Assembly: GCA_964247055.1 (NCBI GenBank)
Contig: OZ176056.1
Location: 1,426,001-1,490,000 of the forward strand
Reading direction: 5' to 3'
DNA: 64,000 bases
From: Paragordius varius
Taxonomy: Eukaryota; Nematomorpha
The position numbers were made by a program, and so were the translations under genes. Positions 11,201 to 23,978 of this stretch are shown here, piece after piece; position 1 is the first letter of the stretch; the number at the start of each line of letters is the position of its first letter. Below the pieces are notes generated by a model. The model worked only from the letters and a program-made list of their open reading frames with translations, ran no database searches and had not been told where the DNA came from.

Positions 11201-12425
11201 GCAAAATCTATTTTCAATTAATTCTCAACTCGTTAACAACTAAAACACCATCTATCTTTTTACTGAATTGGGGCTTCGGTGATGAGTGGATGTACACAAT
11301 AATACTTTAATCTATTTAATTCTTTACGGTAAACTCAAGTTAGCTAATTCTTACAATAAACTGTCCGGCGAAATCTGTTTTCAATAAATTCTCAACTCTT
11401 TAACAACTAAAACACAATCTATCTTGTTACTGAATTGGGGCTTCGGTGATAAGTGGATGCAAAAATAACTAATCTATTTAGTCCTTTACGGTAAACTCAA
11501 GTTAGCTAATTCTTACAATAAACTGTCCGGCGAAATCTGTTTTCAATCGATTCTCAACTCAACAACTAAAGCACCATCTATCTTGTTACTGAATTGGGGC
11601 TTCGAGTGGATGCAAAAATAACTAATCTATTTAGTCCTTTACAGTAAACTCAAGTTAGCCAAATCTTACAATAAACCGTCCGGCGAAATCTGTTTTCAAT
11701 CAATTCTCAACACGTTAACAACTAAAACACCATCTATCTTGTTACTGAATTGGGGGTTCGGTGATGAGTGGATGTGCACAATAATACTTTAATCTGTTTA
11801 ATTCTTTACGGTAAACTCAAGTTAGCTAATTCTTACAATAAACTGTCCGGCGAAATCTGTTTTCAATAAATTCTCAACTCTTTAACAACTAAAACACAAT
11901 CTATCTTGTTACTGAATTGGGGCTTCGTTGATGAGTGGATGCAAAAATAACTAATCTATTTAGTCCTTTACGGTAAACTCAAGTTAGCTAATTCTTACAA
12001 TAAACCGTCCGGCGAAATCTGTTTTCAATCAATTCTCGTTAACAACCAAAACACCATCTATCTTGTTACTAAATTGGGGCTTCGGTGATGAGTGGATGTA
12101 CAAATACGTTAATCTGTTTAGTCCTTTACAGTAAACTCAAGTTAGCCATACAATAAACCGTCCGGCAAAATCTGTTTTCAATCAATTCTCAACTCGTTAA
12201 CAACCAAAACTCCATCTATCTTGTTACTGAATGGCGGCTTCGGTGATGAGTGGATGTACACAATAATACTTTAATCTGTTAAGTCATTTACAGTAAACTC
12301 AAGTTAGCCAAGTCTTACAATAAACCGTCCGGCAAAATCTGTTTTCAATCAATGCTCAACTCGTTAACAACCAAAACACCATCTATCTTGTTACTGAATT
12401 GCGGGCTTAGGTGATGAGTGGATAT
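8290..12425 (+). repeat. Satellite array, about 26 monomers of 160-167 bp, higher-order
   Basis: The landmark TTCGGTGATGAGTGGATG recurs about 26 times at 155-168 bp spacing (for example 8480, 8648, 8815, 8982 and on to 12406). Each unit also carries TTTACAGTAAACTCAAG, TTACAATAAACCGTCCGGC and ACCATCTATCTTGTTACTG. Variants fall into classes: GAATGGCGGCTTCGG with GTGCACAATAATAC; GAATTGGGGGTTCGG; and GAATTGGGGCTTCGG with ATGCAAAAATAACTAATC. Their order repeats: a four-monomer block at about 9629-10281 recurs at 10282-10934 (about 653 bp), and a three-monomer block recurs at about 495-bp steps from 10449. The flanking monomers at both ends are more diverged. This is typical of satellite DNA evolving by unequal exchange; a centromeric or heterochromatic role is possible but not shown. 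Confidence 0.95.
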
Positions 12426-14898
12426 AAAAGACTAGTTTTTTATCGATACAACAAAAACTTACAGTACCGTATTTTGTTTTTCATATACTCCCAATTTGCC
12501 TTTCTCACTCTTATTTTTGTCATATATCTTATTCTCCACGTCTCGATTCCAATTATAAAAGAATTGCAACCATTACCATTATTTTGCAATATTTATTAAT
12601 GTTTTATTAAATAATACATATATAACCCATAAAAATGGGGGTCATAACACCTTACAAAATAAAAAATAAATAATTTTAATCGTATACAATATTCAAATAT
12701 TGTATATTTTATTTATTAATAATGTTATATATTTTGATATAAATCAATTAAGGCAGACACATCGATTCCGTATACTACCTTCAATTTTTTAACCAAATTA
12801 AAAGTTATTGGCAGTTATTTCAAAAATACGAAAATCTAAAAATTAAAATTACAGTGGACAAAACGTAAAAACTAAAAACATATAAGTTTTATAAAAAATT
12901 ACCATATTTCTTAACCTTATTTTATAGAATCACCGTTTTTAAGTGCTGACACTATCATATTATATACTTAAAAATATTTATTTTTGTAGTCGGTTGTCTT
13001 TTTAGATTGTTATTTAATTTTTGTTTTATCTGTAAATAATTTTTATTGTAAAATCGTAAATAAAAATTTAAATGTGCACCAAATCGGGCAAGGTGTTATG
13101 AAAAATACCCAATTATATATATTCTAAAAAAATGATAAGACTTCTATGCTGCTTTCGTTTTGGATCTTACTAAAAGATTGCTAAAAACTGACGGTCCTAA
13201 AATAAATGATTCCCCTAAAATAACGGAACTGAGATCGCACACAAAAATGAACACCTATGACATTAAAAAAAATGTTTTAAAACTAAGATTTTGGCAAAAT
13301 TTTATGGAAAACGTATCGCAAGCCATTTCAAACATACATGACGAACGCTGTTTAATACGCTTTAAAAAATTATGAAAAGACTTTTTTTATATTATTTTAT
13401 AATGCTTAACATATCATCCCAGAATTTCGATTAAAAAATAGTTTGTTCAAGTTTAAGCGTTCGTCATGTATGTCCAACTTTTCAATAGTAATGTGAGGAA
13501 AACTGGATCTGCTATTGGTTTTAAATTTGAAATCATGCGACGACCAAATCATTTTGTATTTTTAAGGGTTAAAAATTTCCCACAAAGAATGCGTTTTTTT
13601 GGTCAACTGGTTCTGGCAATTCCATAAGTTTTTTAATTTCTAATGCGAACAAGTATAAATTATATGATTTGAATTCCAAAGTTAAAATTTATTAGTTTAA
13701 ATATTTTTGGTAATTTTTATTTCTTTCAATTCCTTTAATTTATCAAAAACGTAGTTTTTCGCTAATATCTTATAAATTAATATATTTATTGATATTATAA
13801 TTTATATTAAAATACGTGTGGATCGTGCTTACTAAGAGTTTTATTGTATAAGCTTTCTCGTAACTATTAGGATATATAAATATATATAATAAAAAAGAAT
13901 TCCATCTAAAATTTAATCAAAAAACGAACAAATTTTCAAATATTATATTAATTTCTTTAAAAACTAAAAAAAAATAAAAAAATTGGAGTTGAATCACGCA
14001 GTGCACGGTTTCGTTCCATGCCTTCTTAAATTAAGATTTTTTTGTATTAAAAAATTAGTTTAATAAGCTTAAGAACACGTTTTTTTTGGCCGCTTAATTT
14101 TTATATTATGTGTATAAATATATTTTTATTTCATGATAAATTAGGAATTTTAAAAATTAAATATATAATATATTTTATATTATTAATATTTTTTATCATT
14201 ATTATCATCTTTGATTATTTTCGTTAGTTTGATGTTAAATATAAAATTCTGAGACCTAATGCCAAGGTAAATATTAATTTAATACATTTTACCCAAATTT
14301 CGAGAATCCCAAAAATTATAATAATAAATATATATATTTGAGATATGTAATTTCGTATTTTTCATAATATTAAAGCCAATTTTTATATTTAATTCAATTT
14401 TTGACCAATATTTCGATAATTTTTATAAATAAATAACCTAACAAAAAAGCATTAAAAAATATCCATTGTCATTTGCTATTTTTTAAAAGCCATAAATTTT
14501 TATTTTCTTCAGTAAGCCTATTTATAATTTCACAAATACGAGAAAAAAATGTTTATTTTTAGGATGATTTCGTACAACTCTGTTTATAATTTTATTTCGG
14601 TTTAAAAATTATTTATTGGTGCTTATTGGAGTAATTATTTTTATTTTTATAGTTTAAGTCGATAGATTTAAGGCCATTTAATACAATATAATTAAATTTA
14701 TTATTCTAATAACATTTAGCTTTTACGTAATTTAAATTATATTTTGTATATCATATCAATTTTTTCTAATATTAAATCTTTTAAATGCCATATTGAGTAA
14801 TTTTTGAATGTATTTAAAAAAACTAACCAAACTGAATGATTTATATCTATTTTTCTCGAAATATTTTAATTTCTCAACATAAATTAAAATATTATATA

Positions 14899-15173
14899 CA
14901 GTAAAAATTGAAATTATACTATGGACAAAACGTAAAAATATAAAAACAAATATTTTTTCTAAAAAAGCGACCATATTTTTTAAATCTTAATTATTTTAAA
15001 TGTTCTTAAAAAAGTATAAAATAGAGATGAAAATTGGTAACACAATCCATTTTGTTTTAGACGATTGTAATTATAAGATTTTTAAGGGATAAATTGAGGT
15101 TTAAAAAGTACGGTTGTCTTTTGAAAAAGTCTTTAAATTTTGTGTTTTGTCCGTATAATTTCATTTTTTACTG
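14899..15173. mobile_element. Tc1/mariner-type palindromic MITE
   Basis: Flanked by TA on both sides. The left end is CAGTAAAAATTGAAATTATA and the right end is its approximate complement ending in ACTG. Inner TIR sequence GGACAAAACGTAAAAATA and its mirror TTTTGTCCGTATAATTTC are present. The TA flank and CAGT..ACTG ends fit the Tc1/mariner superfamily. One of about a dozen copies in this window; non-coding. Confidence 0.75.
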
Positions 15174-15529
15174 TAACTTTCATAATATTAATTAAATTTC
15201 TGTAAATATAAGGTTATTTGTATAATGGTTAAATACAATGCTCGTAGGATCCTTAGAGATACAAAATCGTCAAAAAAATATCTAAAACTTTTTTAGCCCG
15301 TATTCATTTAAGTTATTAGGAAAAATACAATCTTAAAGAAATAACTAATACGCTAATTAGCTATATTATTGTATATATAGAGAAAATTCTTTCTCTTTAA
15401 GTTTTTTCCTAAAAAAATTATTTAACAAGATAATTATATATATTTCTTGCACAGTTTTTAGAATATTCTGTTAACAACTTAAAAAACTTATATAACCAAT
15501 AAAATCTTAAATACAATTTTAGCGATTGC

Positions 15530-15750
15530 TATACCATTTTCAGTCTAAAGTACATTCTTTCACCCAAACGCAACATTTTTTAACCCAATTACCTTTTTTC
15601 ATACACACGAAACACTTTTTCAAGCAAAAGCAACATTTTCCGGACACAATCGAAAAAATATTGCATTTGCTTGGATGAAAAAAGCTTCCATTTGTTTGAA
15701 AAAATGTTGCATTTGGATAAAAAAATGTTTTTTGACTGAAAAAATATATA
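15530..15750. mobile_element. Palindromic MITE, TATACCATTTTT family, second copy
   Basis: Begins TATACCATTTTCAGTCTAAA and closes with TTTTTTGACTGAAAAA. The interior has several CAAACGCAACATTTTTT-like units in both orientations. Longer than the copy at 2174. Confidence 0.55.
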
Positions 15751-15871
15751 TAAACGCAAATAATTCACTATTTAAAAATTTATTTAAATTAATAATAAAA
15801 GAGAATATAAAAATTGGAAAAAGAATATGAGATGAGTTGCAATTATTAAAGAATATATATAATATAAATTA

Positions 15872-16126
15872 CAGAAGATGAAATTACACAGACAAAACTT
15901 GAAAATATAAAAACAGTTACTTTTCAAAAAGGTCACTGTACTTTGAAACTAGATTTTTTGAAATATAACTAACTCATTGTGTTAAAATGCAATGAGTAGT
16001 AAATGGTAATACTTATACATCTTATGTATTATAATCAAATAATTTTTATACAGAAAAATGTTAAAAAATTATATACTATGAGTTTTTATATTTTTACGTT
16101 TTGTCTGCCTCTAATTCAATTTACTG
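15872..16126. mobile_element. Tc1/mariner-type palindromic MITE
   Basis: TA-flanked element with a diverged left end (CAGAAGATGAAATTACACAG) and right part TTTTTACGTTTTGTCTG ending in ACTG. Same family as 14899. It lies 26 bp from the sim stop codon and so probably inside the sim 3' UTR. Confidence 0.65.
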
Positions 16127-16151
16127 TATCATTGCCCAAAAATATACATTG

Positions 16152-19100
16152 TTAATTATAGACGGGTGTGGTAAAAGTTGTATTTAGTTTAAAGCTTTCA
16201 TTGAAATCAACAACAATAGAAGAAGGATTAAAATATTGTTCATATTCAAAATTATTTGTAACTTTTTCGTTTGACAATTCAAAAATTGGATTGATATTAT
16301 CTATTTTTTGACGCTTGCAATCAGGAAAATCTTGAGAATTTTCGGGTAAGCTGTTTTTGGGAACTTTAAGTTTATTTTGGGAACTATCAAATCGACGTTT
16401 CGTTTCCCATGTATTTGTGTAATTTTCGGTAAAATCCCCAACATTTTTAGAAGTTAAAAGTTGTAATAATTTGCTGTTGTTTTCATTCGTATTTTTATTG
16501 ATATTGGTATCTATTTTATTAATTAAGGATTGGTTTGAAATTGGTGGCGATATTTTCTTTTGATTTGCTACTTTAATGGGATTTGAATTATTCATTCTGT
16601 GGGTATATCCTTGATTTTTGCATTGAACTGAGGATTGAGAGATAGGCTCTTGTAAATCGCTAAAATATATATAAAATATATTTAATATGTTTAGTTTTAA
16701 ACGCTCATTTAATATAATTTATTAAACAATAATTAAGCAAGAACTTTAGATATTCAGCAACCATAATAATTAAAAGAATACATTTTTTGTAATTACAAGA
16801 GAATGATAGAATCACATGTAGATATTATAAAAATTGCATAATATAGCACAATTTTTGGCGTAAAAATTCCTAAAGGTGACATTTTAGATGTAGCTTCTTA
16901 TAAATTGGGCCAAACTTAATATGTACTAATAAAATTATATAAAATAAAATTACTTTAAGACATAGTTGACAGAAACGATACAATGAGGGCGGGAAGATCT
17001 ATTATTATGAACTAGAGTACAATGACTATACATCCACACCCATGGGCTCTTAGAAAACTGTTTAGTATCATTGTTGGAAGAAACATTATTGAAATTTAAG
17101 GCATTTTTCATATTATCCTGTTTAGTTTGAATATCTTTTGGGGAATTTTCTACGCCTTCAAATTTGTTCTTTATATCGGATTCAGAAGAATTTGGGCAAA
17201 ATAGAGATTTGGCCAAAAATCTGTAGTATGGTGTACGGGCTTGGCCTTTTTTCAACACTAAATTATTTAAAAAAATATTTATCAAAAAAAATTATTAATA
17301 TTAAAATATTTTCAATAAAATATAATGTCCGAAATCTGATATATGACTGTATTAATATTTTGTATAAAAATAAATTTATAATTGAATTGATTGTAAAGCG
17401 TGTAGGCAAACTAAATCAATTAAAAAAATTAGCCTAAAATAAACCCTAAACAAAAAATTAAAAATTATTTTTTTTTGTAAACTAAAATTTACATGATTGG
17501 TGAGTTTTCTGAAGGCCAGGCAGATCATGTGGATGAACGAAGGAATATAAACTTTTTTCTACCAAGTCTTGCGGTTCATACCCAATCAAATTAGTAACTC
17601 TAATTATATGAAATTTAGTAAAAACTATCGAAAAATCAATTTACTATATAGAACAGGGGTTTCCAACACACCGCCCGCGGAAAACTCAAAATCCATAGCA
17701 AAAATATGCTCACAAAATCCTATAAAATCCATATTTCTCAAACAATTTTTTAAATAAAAGTTTATGCTATTGTACAAAAACTAGAAAAGAATTTTATATG
17801 GTGTTTGCGTTTTATAGTTTCACGTAAAATTGGGTATGAATTAATTAATGCCCATATAAAATCCGAATGCGGCCCACGAAACCATTTGTTGGACCCGTGA
17901 AAGCTTTAAGATTTGCCTGACCAAAGCTGACAGTTTTGTTAAAGAATTACGCAGTTTAGGGTTTAGAACCCTAAATATTAATATATTTCTGTATGAACCA
18001 ACAAATTGTAAAAAAATTTATGCGATATTTGCCAAAATATATTAGATTTACTATTTACCGTTCACACAAATCAATAAATCACACCAAAATCATCTTAAAA
18101 GAAAATTTAATATATATCTGCGAAAACAACCAAACCACTATATACCTAGCTTCTAGAAATATGAGTTTAAGGTCTAAGCTCATTCGCCACATAAACATAT
18201 CGGTGTGTAATTTAATTTCAGTTACTGCACTAGCTGGAAAAGAGTAGGCTAAAGCCAATAGACCATCACATTTCAAACTTAAATTTTGCTCGGGGTTTCT
18301 TAAAGAATTATCAAAATTTTTATAAGATGATGAATTATTTTCGGATTCGTGGTTAAAATCGTGGTTTGGAGAATTGCTGCTTGAGTTTTCTGTAACTGTC
18401 AGCATTGTAGAAGGGCCCGTGGAATAGGGTAGAGCTTTTTTGGGGGGACGAACCAAAGACCATTTCATGTAACCGTTACAATGGATTGCCTAATTTTTAA
18501 AAAAGAATTTATAATATATATATATATATAGTAAAGTTTCTCCTTAAAGAGGCTTATTTTACCCTTTTACACCTCATATTCACCCTTAAATATTTCATAT
18601 TTATTACGCTAAAAATAAATTATGTGGTTTAGGCTTATATAAATTATTAATAACATTGTTTTTTCTTTGTATAATTTATTATCTATCCTGTATATTTTAT
18701 GTTAATTATAAACGAAGTTTCATCTTTTAAACATATCAAATAGGTAATTTTGTATATTCAAAAACACATAATTTATGTTAGTGGAATATGAAATGATAGA
18801 GGGTGAATTTGAAATGTTTTAGAGTATGGATATTTTAAGATTTTTAGGTATGTTCCCATTTGGAAAACTTCGTCCCACTTTTAAAATTTAGAGTTTGTTG
18901 AAATCTTTATTTAAATTTTTATTTAAAGTACAGGGAATTTCATTATGAAAAAATATAAAATTTCTGTAACCAGTTTAGTAAGTAACCTTAATATAAGTTC
19001 TTACTTTATAGCCATTAGAGGTCAGGCCTGCATTACGTTTGGCAAGAACACATTTAATCCTCACACAAAAACTGTATGGCACAGAAATTTCTAAAAAAAT

Positions 19101-22100
19101 TAAATATGTTATTATTATAAATAATTGGTATTTTAAAAAAATTCAAAAGATAAATTTAAAATTTGCGATGACATAAAAGACTTTTTTTACAAAAGACCTA
19201 ACCATACTTTTTTACACCTTGATATTTTTTACATAGACTATTCAGGGATGTCCAACATGCTTTTTTGGTAAACAAAAGTACTCTAAAAAAATATCACATC
19301 CAAAACTGGGCTTAAAATGATTAAAAAACCTAAAATTATCAAAGCAACCACAAAGGGATTTGTGTTGGACACCCCTGGGGACTACATAGACACAGATGTA
19401 AAATATAATTCTATTTATATATTAAGCAATTCAAAATAATAGGCTATAATGACAAAAAATAAGTTTAAAAAATTACAGCGGTCTTTTGCATAAAATATGT
19501 CTTTATAATTTGACGTTTTTAATAGTATACTTATAATTTTAACTCCATAATAAATAATTTATTATTATTAAAGCATAAAATTTATTTAAACTTCAATCTT
19601 AAATCAATTACTTACCCGATATTTTGCCTTGCAACAAATTCTTGTACTCTGTATGATTTTGTAAAACATAGGAAGGATTTAAAGCGTTCATGTTTAACAT
19701 TTCACTCAGTTCGTCTTGGTCATCGGGGTGAATGTATTCATAAATACTATTTCCAGTTAATTCCACCTATATAATTTTTAAGTAAAGTAAAAATTGAAAT
19801 TACACGACGGACAAAACGTAAAATGTTAATACATATGTTATTTCTTAAAAGACCCAAAATGGAAAATAAATGAATTTGTTATTGGGCAATCAATTATGCA
19901 AATTACTTTTTTTAGATAATTTATTAAAAATTAAAAAAAAGTATGGCTATTGTCTCTAAAAAAATATTTGTCTTTTTTTACGTTTTGTCCATATAGTTAT
20001 TTTAAATTCTACTGTATAATTATTTATTGTTTTGTTTTAGCGATTCCGCCGGACAAAAGTAATTAATTCCATAAAAAATGTGACAATGTAACCGATTGTC
20101 GGCATTATAAATTTTTTTCATTTTACTATGTAAAAAATCGAAAAAGACTGTTTTAAGAACAAATTTTTCTATAGAGCATAAAAACTTTCACAATGTGCGT
20201 ATTAAATCATTTAATTTTACAACATTGCGGATGTTTCATTGTGATACTATTTTTAAATTTAGTAAAATAAAACACTTATAAAAATTTATTTTTTTGGATC
20301 ATAGTTTAATAAAATGATTGCAACATTGAACTAAAATTTTATTTTTACAAAAAAAATTAACAGATGATTAACAAATACTTGAGATAAGCCTAAATGGACT
20401 GAGGCAGTTTCTGAAATGTAAACAATTTTTCCATCGGGCGAAAGAATGAATAGAAAACCTTCTAAAGTCTAATTATATAAAAAAATTACATAAAAATTGA
20501 TTATTTTTTCATCATGTATATTTATAAATTTTAAAATTTTTTGGGTTACCTGTAAAAGATGAGAGCCTATATCTTTAGCCAATAATTCTGCCGGAGTGTG
20601 CTTGATTAATGGCATACGACCCCAGTCATCTCCATTGACTAATTATTAAAATTAAAAAAATATTATTTTTAATTAAAATTTAAATGTTTACTTAAAATTA
20701 TTTATAATACAGATAAAAATTGAAAATTTACCTAAAAGACAAATATTATCTAAAACACCACCATACTTTTATAAACCTTGATTTTCCATATTTAAAAGTT
20801 ATTTACAATTATTAGGTTGATAATTTAAATCTCAATTATTTTTCCCAAGGGTTGTATTAAAAAAATCAGGGATTAAAGTTTACTATAATTTTTGTCTGCA
20901 TTTTTTATAAAAAATTTGGAATTTTATAATTTTTATAAAAATTTCACCAAAAGGTACCCTTGAATTATATATTTTATCTGCCTTTTTAATATAATATTTA
21001 TATTATTCTCCAAAATAAATATATAATTATATAAAGATAATTGGTATTGATTTTCAATTTATTTTTATTTAAGCAAGTAAGTAGCCTTTTAATATATATT
21101 AAATGATAATTTGTAAAGTAATAATTTTTTCTCATAATGATAAATAATTATATTAACTATTTTTATTATATATAAATATGTTCTCATCTACTAATAAAAA
21201 TATATATATAAGCAAGCCACAAAAATGTTTTTTGGCGTTGCTTGGGAATTTTTTGGTAACCAAAAATTCTAATTTGAATTAAAATATATTTATTGTTCGA
21301 AATTTTTGAAATACTAACTCTATTCCGATTTTAGGATTAAAAAATTTTTTCATGGCAAATTTTTAATTAAATTTTTTTTCAAAAAATTATTTATAAATTT
21401 TATAAACGTTTCATTTATTTTATTTAATTGTGTTGTTATTAATAAAATTAAACATCTAATATGTTATTATGTTTTGTAGCATCAAACATATTTCCCGATT
21501 TTAACTTAATAATGATTTGTTTTAAGCCAACAAATTATATTAAGAAGTCTACGCTGCTGTAAAATATAGCCTGGTCTGGTATACAATTTAAACGTTTTTT
21601 TATCAAAAATGTGTCCATAAACTAAATTTTGGATAAAATTATTTAAATATATAAATTTTAAAATAACGACAAACATTTTTCTAAAATACCGCTGTTTTCT
21701 TTTAAACAAGATTTTTTTGATTCCAACATTGTTTTAAATCGTTGCAAAGTATGAAATCGAGATGTAGTATATTCGCAATACTCTCAATTACATATTTTAC
21801 AATTGGAATTCAAGAATTTTTAATATAAATCAAAATATTAAGATTTAACAAAGTATGGGTTTTCTTTTACTATAAAATACTTAAAATTTTCACTTTTACC
21901 ATAAATACTATGAAATTTTGTACGTTTTAACGCAAAAAAACCCCCACATAATAATTGCATACTTTTAGGGACGATTTGACGGATCTTAAGGTAACTTGTC
22001 GTTAGTCGAATAACTGAAGCCTTATCTAATTGACTCGTTATAGCGGTTGGGATTGGTAAAAGTTTTGAAAGTTCTATAAATTCGGCATTTTCTTTCTCAC

Positions 22101-23978
22101 GGCGGGAACGGGCTGCAGTTTTAGATTTTTCTTTACCCAATACGCTTTCACAAATATTGCTATCTCCATCAGTTGAGTTTGCTGAGTTTTGTGGGAAAAC
22201 GTATTTTTTTGCCTCAATCGTCGTCGACGATGAATATAAATTATGACTTTGTGTTAAGTTAACTGGTGGCGTGGTGTCAATCATTATTTTGTTGTAATTC
22301 AAAAAATGTTTTTTTGGAATTTTTTCATTAAAATCGTTTTTATGGCTAGAATTATTGTAAGGATAATTAAAAGTAGTTTGATTGGAACCGTCATCAAATA
22401 TCATTTTTAAACAATCTTCTTTGCGATTTAGGGGTGACTTGGGTCGAGTGTAATTTTGATTTTGCCTATTTTACATATATTTATATAGATATATATAAAA
22501 TATGGAATTATTCAAAAAGACAAAACACCTATCTAAAATAATTGGTTCTACAATAACTATATATATTTCTTATTGAGGGATTTCTAGAAATTTATTAAGA
22601 TTTTCTATAATTTTTTTAACTTTCAAACTTTCTAACTTTGGCATTTAGCCAAAAAATGTAAAAGTTTTATAGAATGATAGTTTAAAGCAAGAGATCTATT
22701 TGTCATAAAACCACAAATTAATAAGAGAAAATAATGGTTATAGAAAAGTTTTACAATGTGGAAAAACGAAACGTTAAGTTAATTTAATTTAATTTGTCCA
22801 GAGTTTTTAATTTGGAGGCAAAAAAAAGTTTTTTTTGGTGATTTATGAGTATTTTATTTTATTAATGCTTTTATTACTATAAAATACTAATCTAAGGCTC
22901 ACTAACTATTGAAAAAATATTAAAATTTAATAAATATTAGAAGTTGGAAATTTTTTATAAAAAAATTAAATTTCAAGTGATTTTAATGGTTTTTTATGCT
23001 ATAATTATATCGTAAAGAGATCGGGAATTTTTTTGAAACTTTTAACTGTAAAAATAAAATATTTCATACCTAATCTTAGATTTATTGAAAAGGTCCCTCA
23101 TAATATATAAAACATCTTGAAAAAACTTGTAAAATATCTTTTAAATTTTTTATATAATTTTGCACAAATTTATAAATTAAATCAATTAAGATGGCTTACA
23201 AATTATTTTTGTCGATGGGATTCATCATTGGAGGTATTAATGTATCCGAATTAGGTATGAGAAAATTAAAATTATTATTTTGGCCCTTTAATATTTTTGT
23301 TGTAACACCGCCGTTTTGAATGATAATATTGTCGCAACAATTTGGTGACAAAGATGGTTTTAAATCATTAGAATCGCGACAAATTTTATAATTGTAGTTT
23401 TTATTTTTGGACAAAACATTATTGTATTTGGGGGTTGTTTTTTCAATTGGATCTAATTCTGATTGAATAGGAAACGAGGGATTGTTCAGTAAAAATTTAT
23501 CCATCAAATAAGTTTGAAAGAAAGAGGGCTGATTTTGCCCCAAAAATATATCATTATTAGAAGTTGCGGAATTTTTTATAGAGTCAAAATTGTCTTTATA
23601 TTCTGAATACGACAGGGTTTTACGTTTCAAACAATTTTCGCCTATTTGTTCCTTTGTCTTTAAATGAGTTTTACCGCTGTAATATATTGTAGGATTTATG
23701 TCTGATTTTATTAACGACGTTGTTGAGAATGAGTAACCATAGCAACTGTGGTTTTTTAAGTTATTAATATTGTTATTAATCACATAATCAAAAGCGTTTG
23801 AATGCGTATTATATAGATAAGGAATATTGTTTAAATTAAAATTGCAATTATAATTTTGATTTGGTGACATAACTTTTTTTGGCGAATTCAACATTTCTGG
23901 CTCATAAAAGGCATTATTATTATTGCTGTTGTATTGAAACGGTATATAATAATGATTATTTATATTGGTTTCCATCAT
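16152..23978 (-). CDS. sim: Single-minded (SIM) bHLH-PAS transcription factor
   Basis: Ten exons joined by phase-matched GT-AG junctions: 23978-23200, 22465-21963, 20638-20550, 20468-20379, 19766-19616, 19090-19005, 18489-18146, 17599-17493, 17257-16954 and 16659-16152 (TAA). The sum is 986 codons. Residues 1-370 are an Asn-rich extension; the first exon ends in a clear GTAAGC donor and stays in frame. The bHLH (about 371-424) reads [19 protein letters not shown] and [19 protein letters not shown], diagnostic of SIM. PAS-A follows with [33 protein letters not shown] and [16 protein letters not shown] has [40 protein letters not shown] and [17 protein letters not shown]. About 54 Ser/Asn-rich residues interrupt PAS-B between YRFLAK and WVW. 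The C-terminus is a 170-residue Asn-rich tail. SIM proteins pair with ARNT/Tango in the nucleus. The start codon is the first ATG of the open exon; earlier 5' UTR exons are possible. Confidence 0.92.
17654..17899 (+). mobile_element. hAT-type MITE in a sim intron
   Basis: Starts CAGGGGTTTCCAACACACCG and ends with ATGCGGCCCACGAAACC then GTTGGACCCGTG, a decayed inverse of the start. CAGGGGTGTCC ends and GCGGCCCGC sub-ends fit hAT elements. Same family as 5829 and 56866; the TIR also matches 19243. No clear 8-bp duplication. Confidence 0.7.
18545..18830. repeat. Dispersed palindromic repeat (GGGTGAATTTGAA family)
   Basis: Contains CATATTCACCCTTAAA near the left end, TAAAAATAAATTATGTGG with GGCTTATATAA inside, and GAGGGTGAATTTGAAATG near the right end. 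The inner block is the complement of TTATATTAGCCCGAAAACAC seen at about 60885, and a similar block lies at 43295. Lies in a sim intron. Confidence 0.55.
19160..19545. mobile_element. Tc1/mariner-type MITE split by a hAT MITE
   Basis: The left half has CAAAAGACCTAACCATACTT and ACACCTTGATATTTTTT. The right half has ACAGCGGTCTTTTGCATAAA and TCTTTATAATTTGACG. These are the two arms of the mariner-type family, separated by the 135-bp hAT element at 19243-19377. Ends are diverged. Confidence 0.55.
19243..19377 (+). mobile_element. hAT MITE with clear TIRs, nested in another MITE
   Basis: CAGGGATGTCCAACATGC at the left is mirrored by GTTGGACACCCCTG at the right. The sequence TACATAGAC occurs 4-6 bp outside both ends and may be its (slightly displaced) target duplication. 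It sits inside the mariner-type element at 19160-19545, so it is the younger of the two. Confidence 0.7.
19785..20014. mobile_element. Tc1/mariner-type MITE in a sim intron
   Basis: AGTAAAAATTGAAATTACAC and GGACAAAACGTAAAATG at the left; TTTTTACGTTTTGTCCATAT and ACTG then TA at the right. It begins about 18 bp upstream of the PAS-A exon that starts at 19766, between that exon and the branch-point region. Confidence 0.65.

Larger units (their letters stand above)
12426..16151. other. Gene-free stretch between satellite and sim, MITE-rich
   Basis: No supported gene. It holds three palindromic MITEs (14899, 15530, 15872), a partial mariner-type copy near 12840-12960, and a 71-codon frame at 13160-13375 discussed as a finding. 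The 3' untranslated part of sim must begin at 16151 and run leftward. Confidence 0.6.

Noticed and set aside
8332-11310. Eight or more similar 60-63-codon plus-strand frames (MDVHNN..., SILLLN...) as a gene family
   Set aside because: They are the same phase of successive satellite monomers. The monomer length is not a multiple of three, so frames end each period, and there is no codon-like pattern of change.
8290-12425. Hammerhead ribozyme in the satellite (GGTGATGAG and GGCGAAATC resemble core pieces)
   Set aside because: The essential CUGAUGA is GUGAUGA, and the GAAA piece is over 100 bases away with no helix between, so the core cannot form.
8290-12425. CRISPR array
   Set aside because: The whole monomer repeats with no unique spacers, and the genome is animal.
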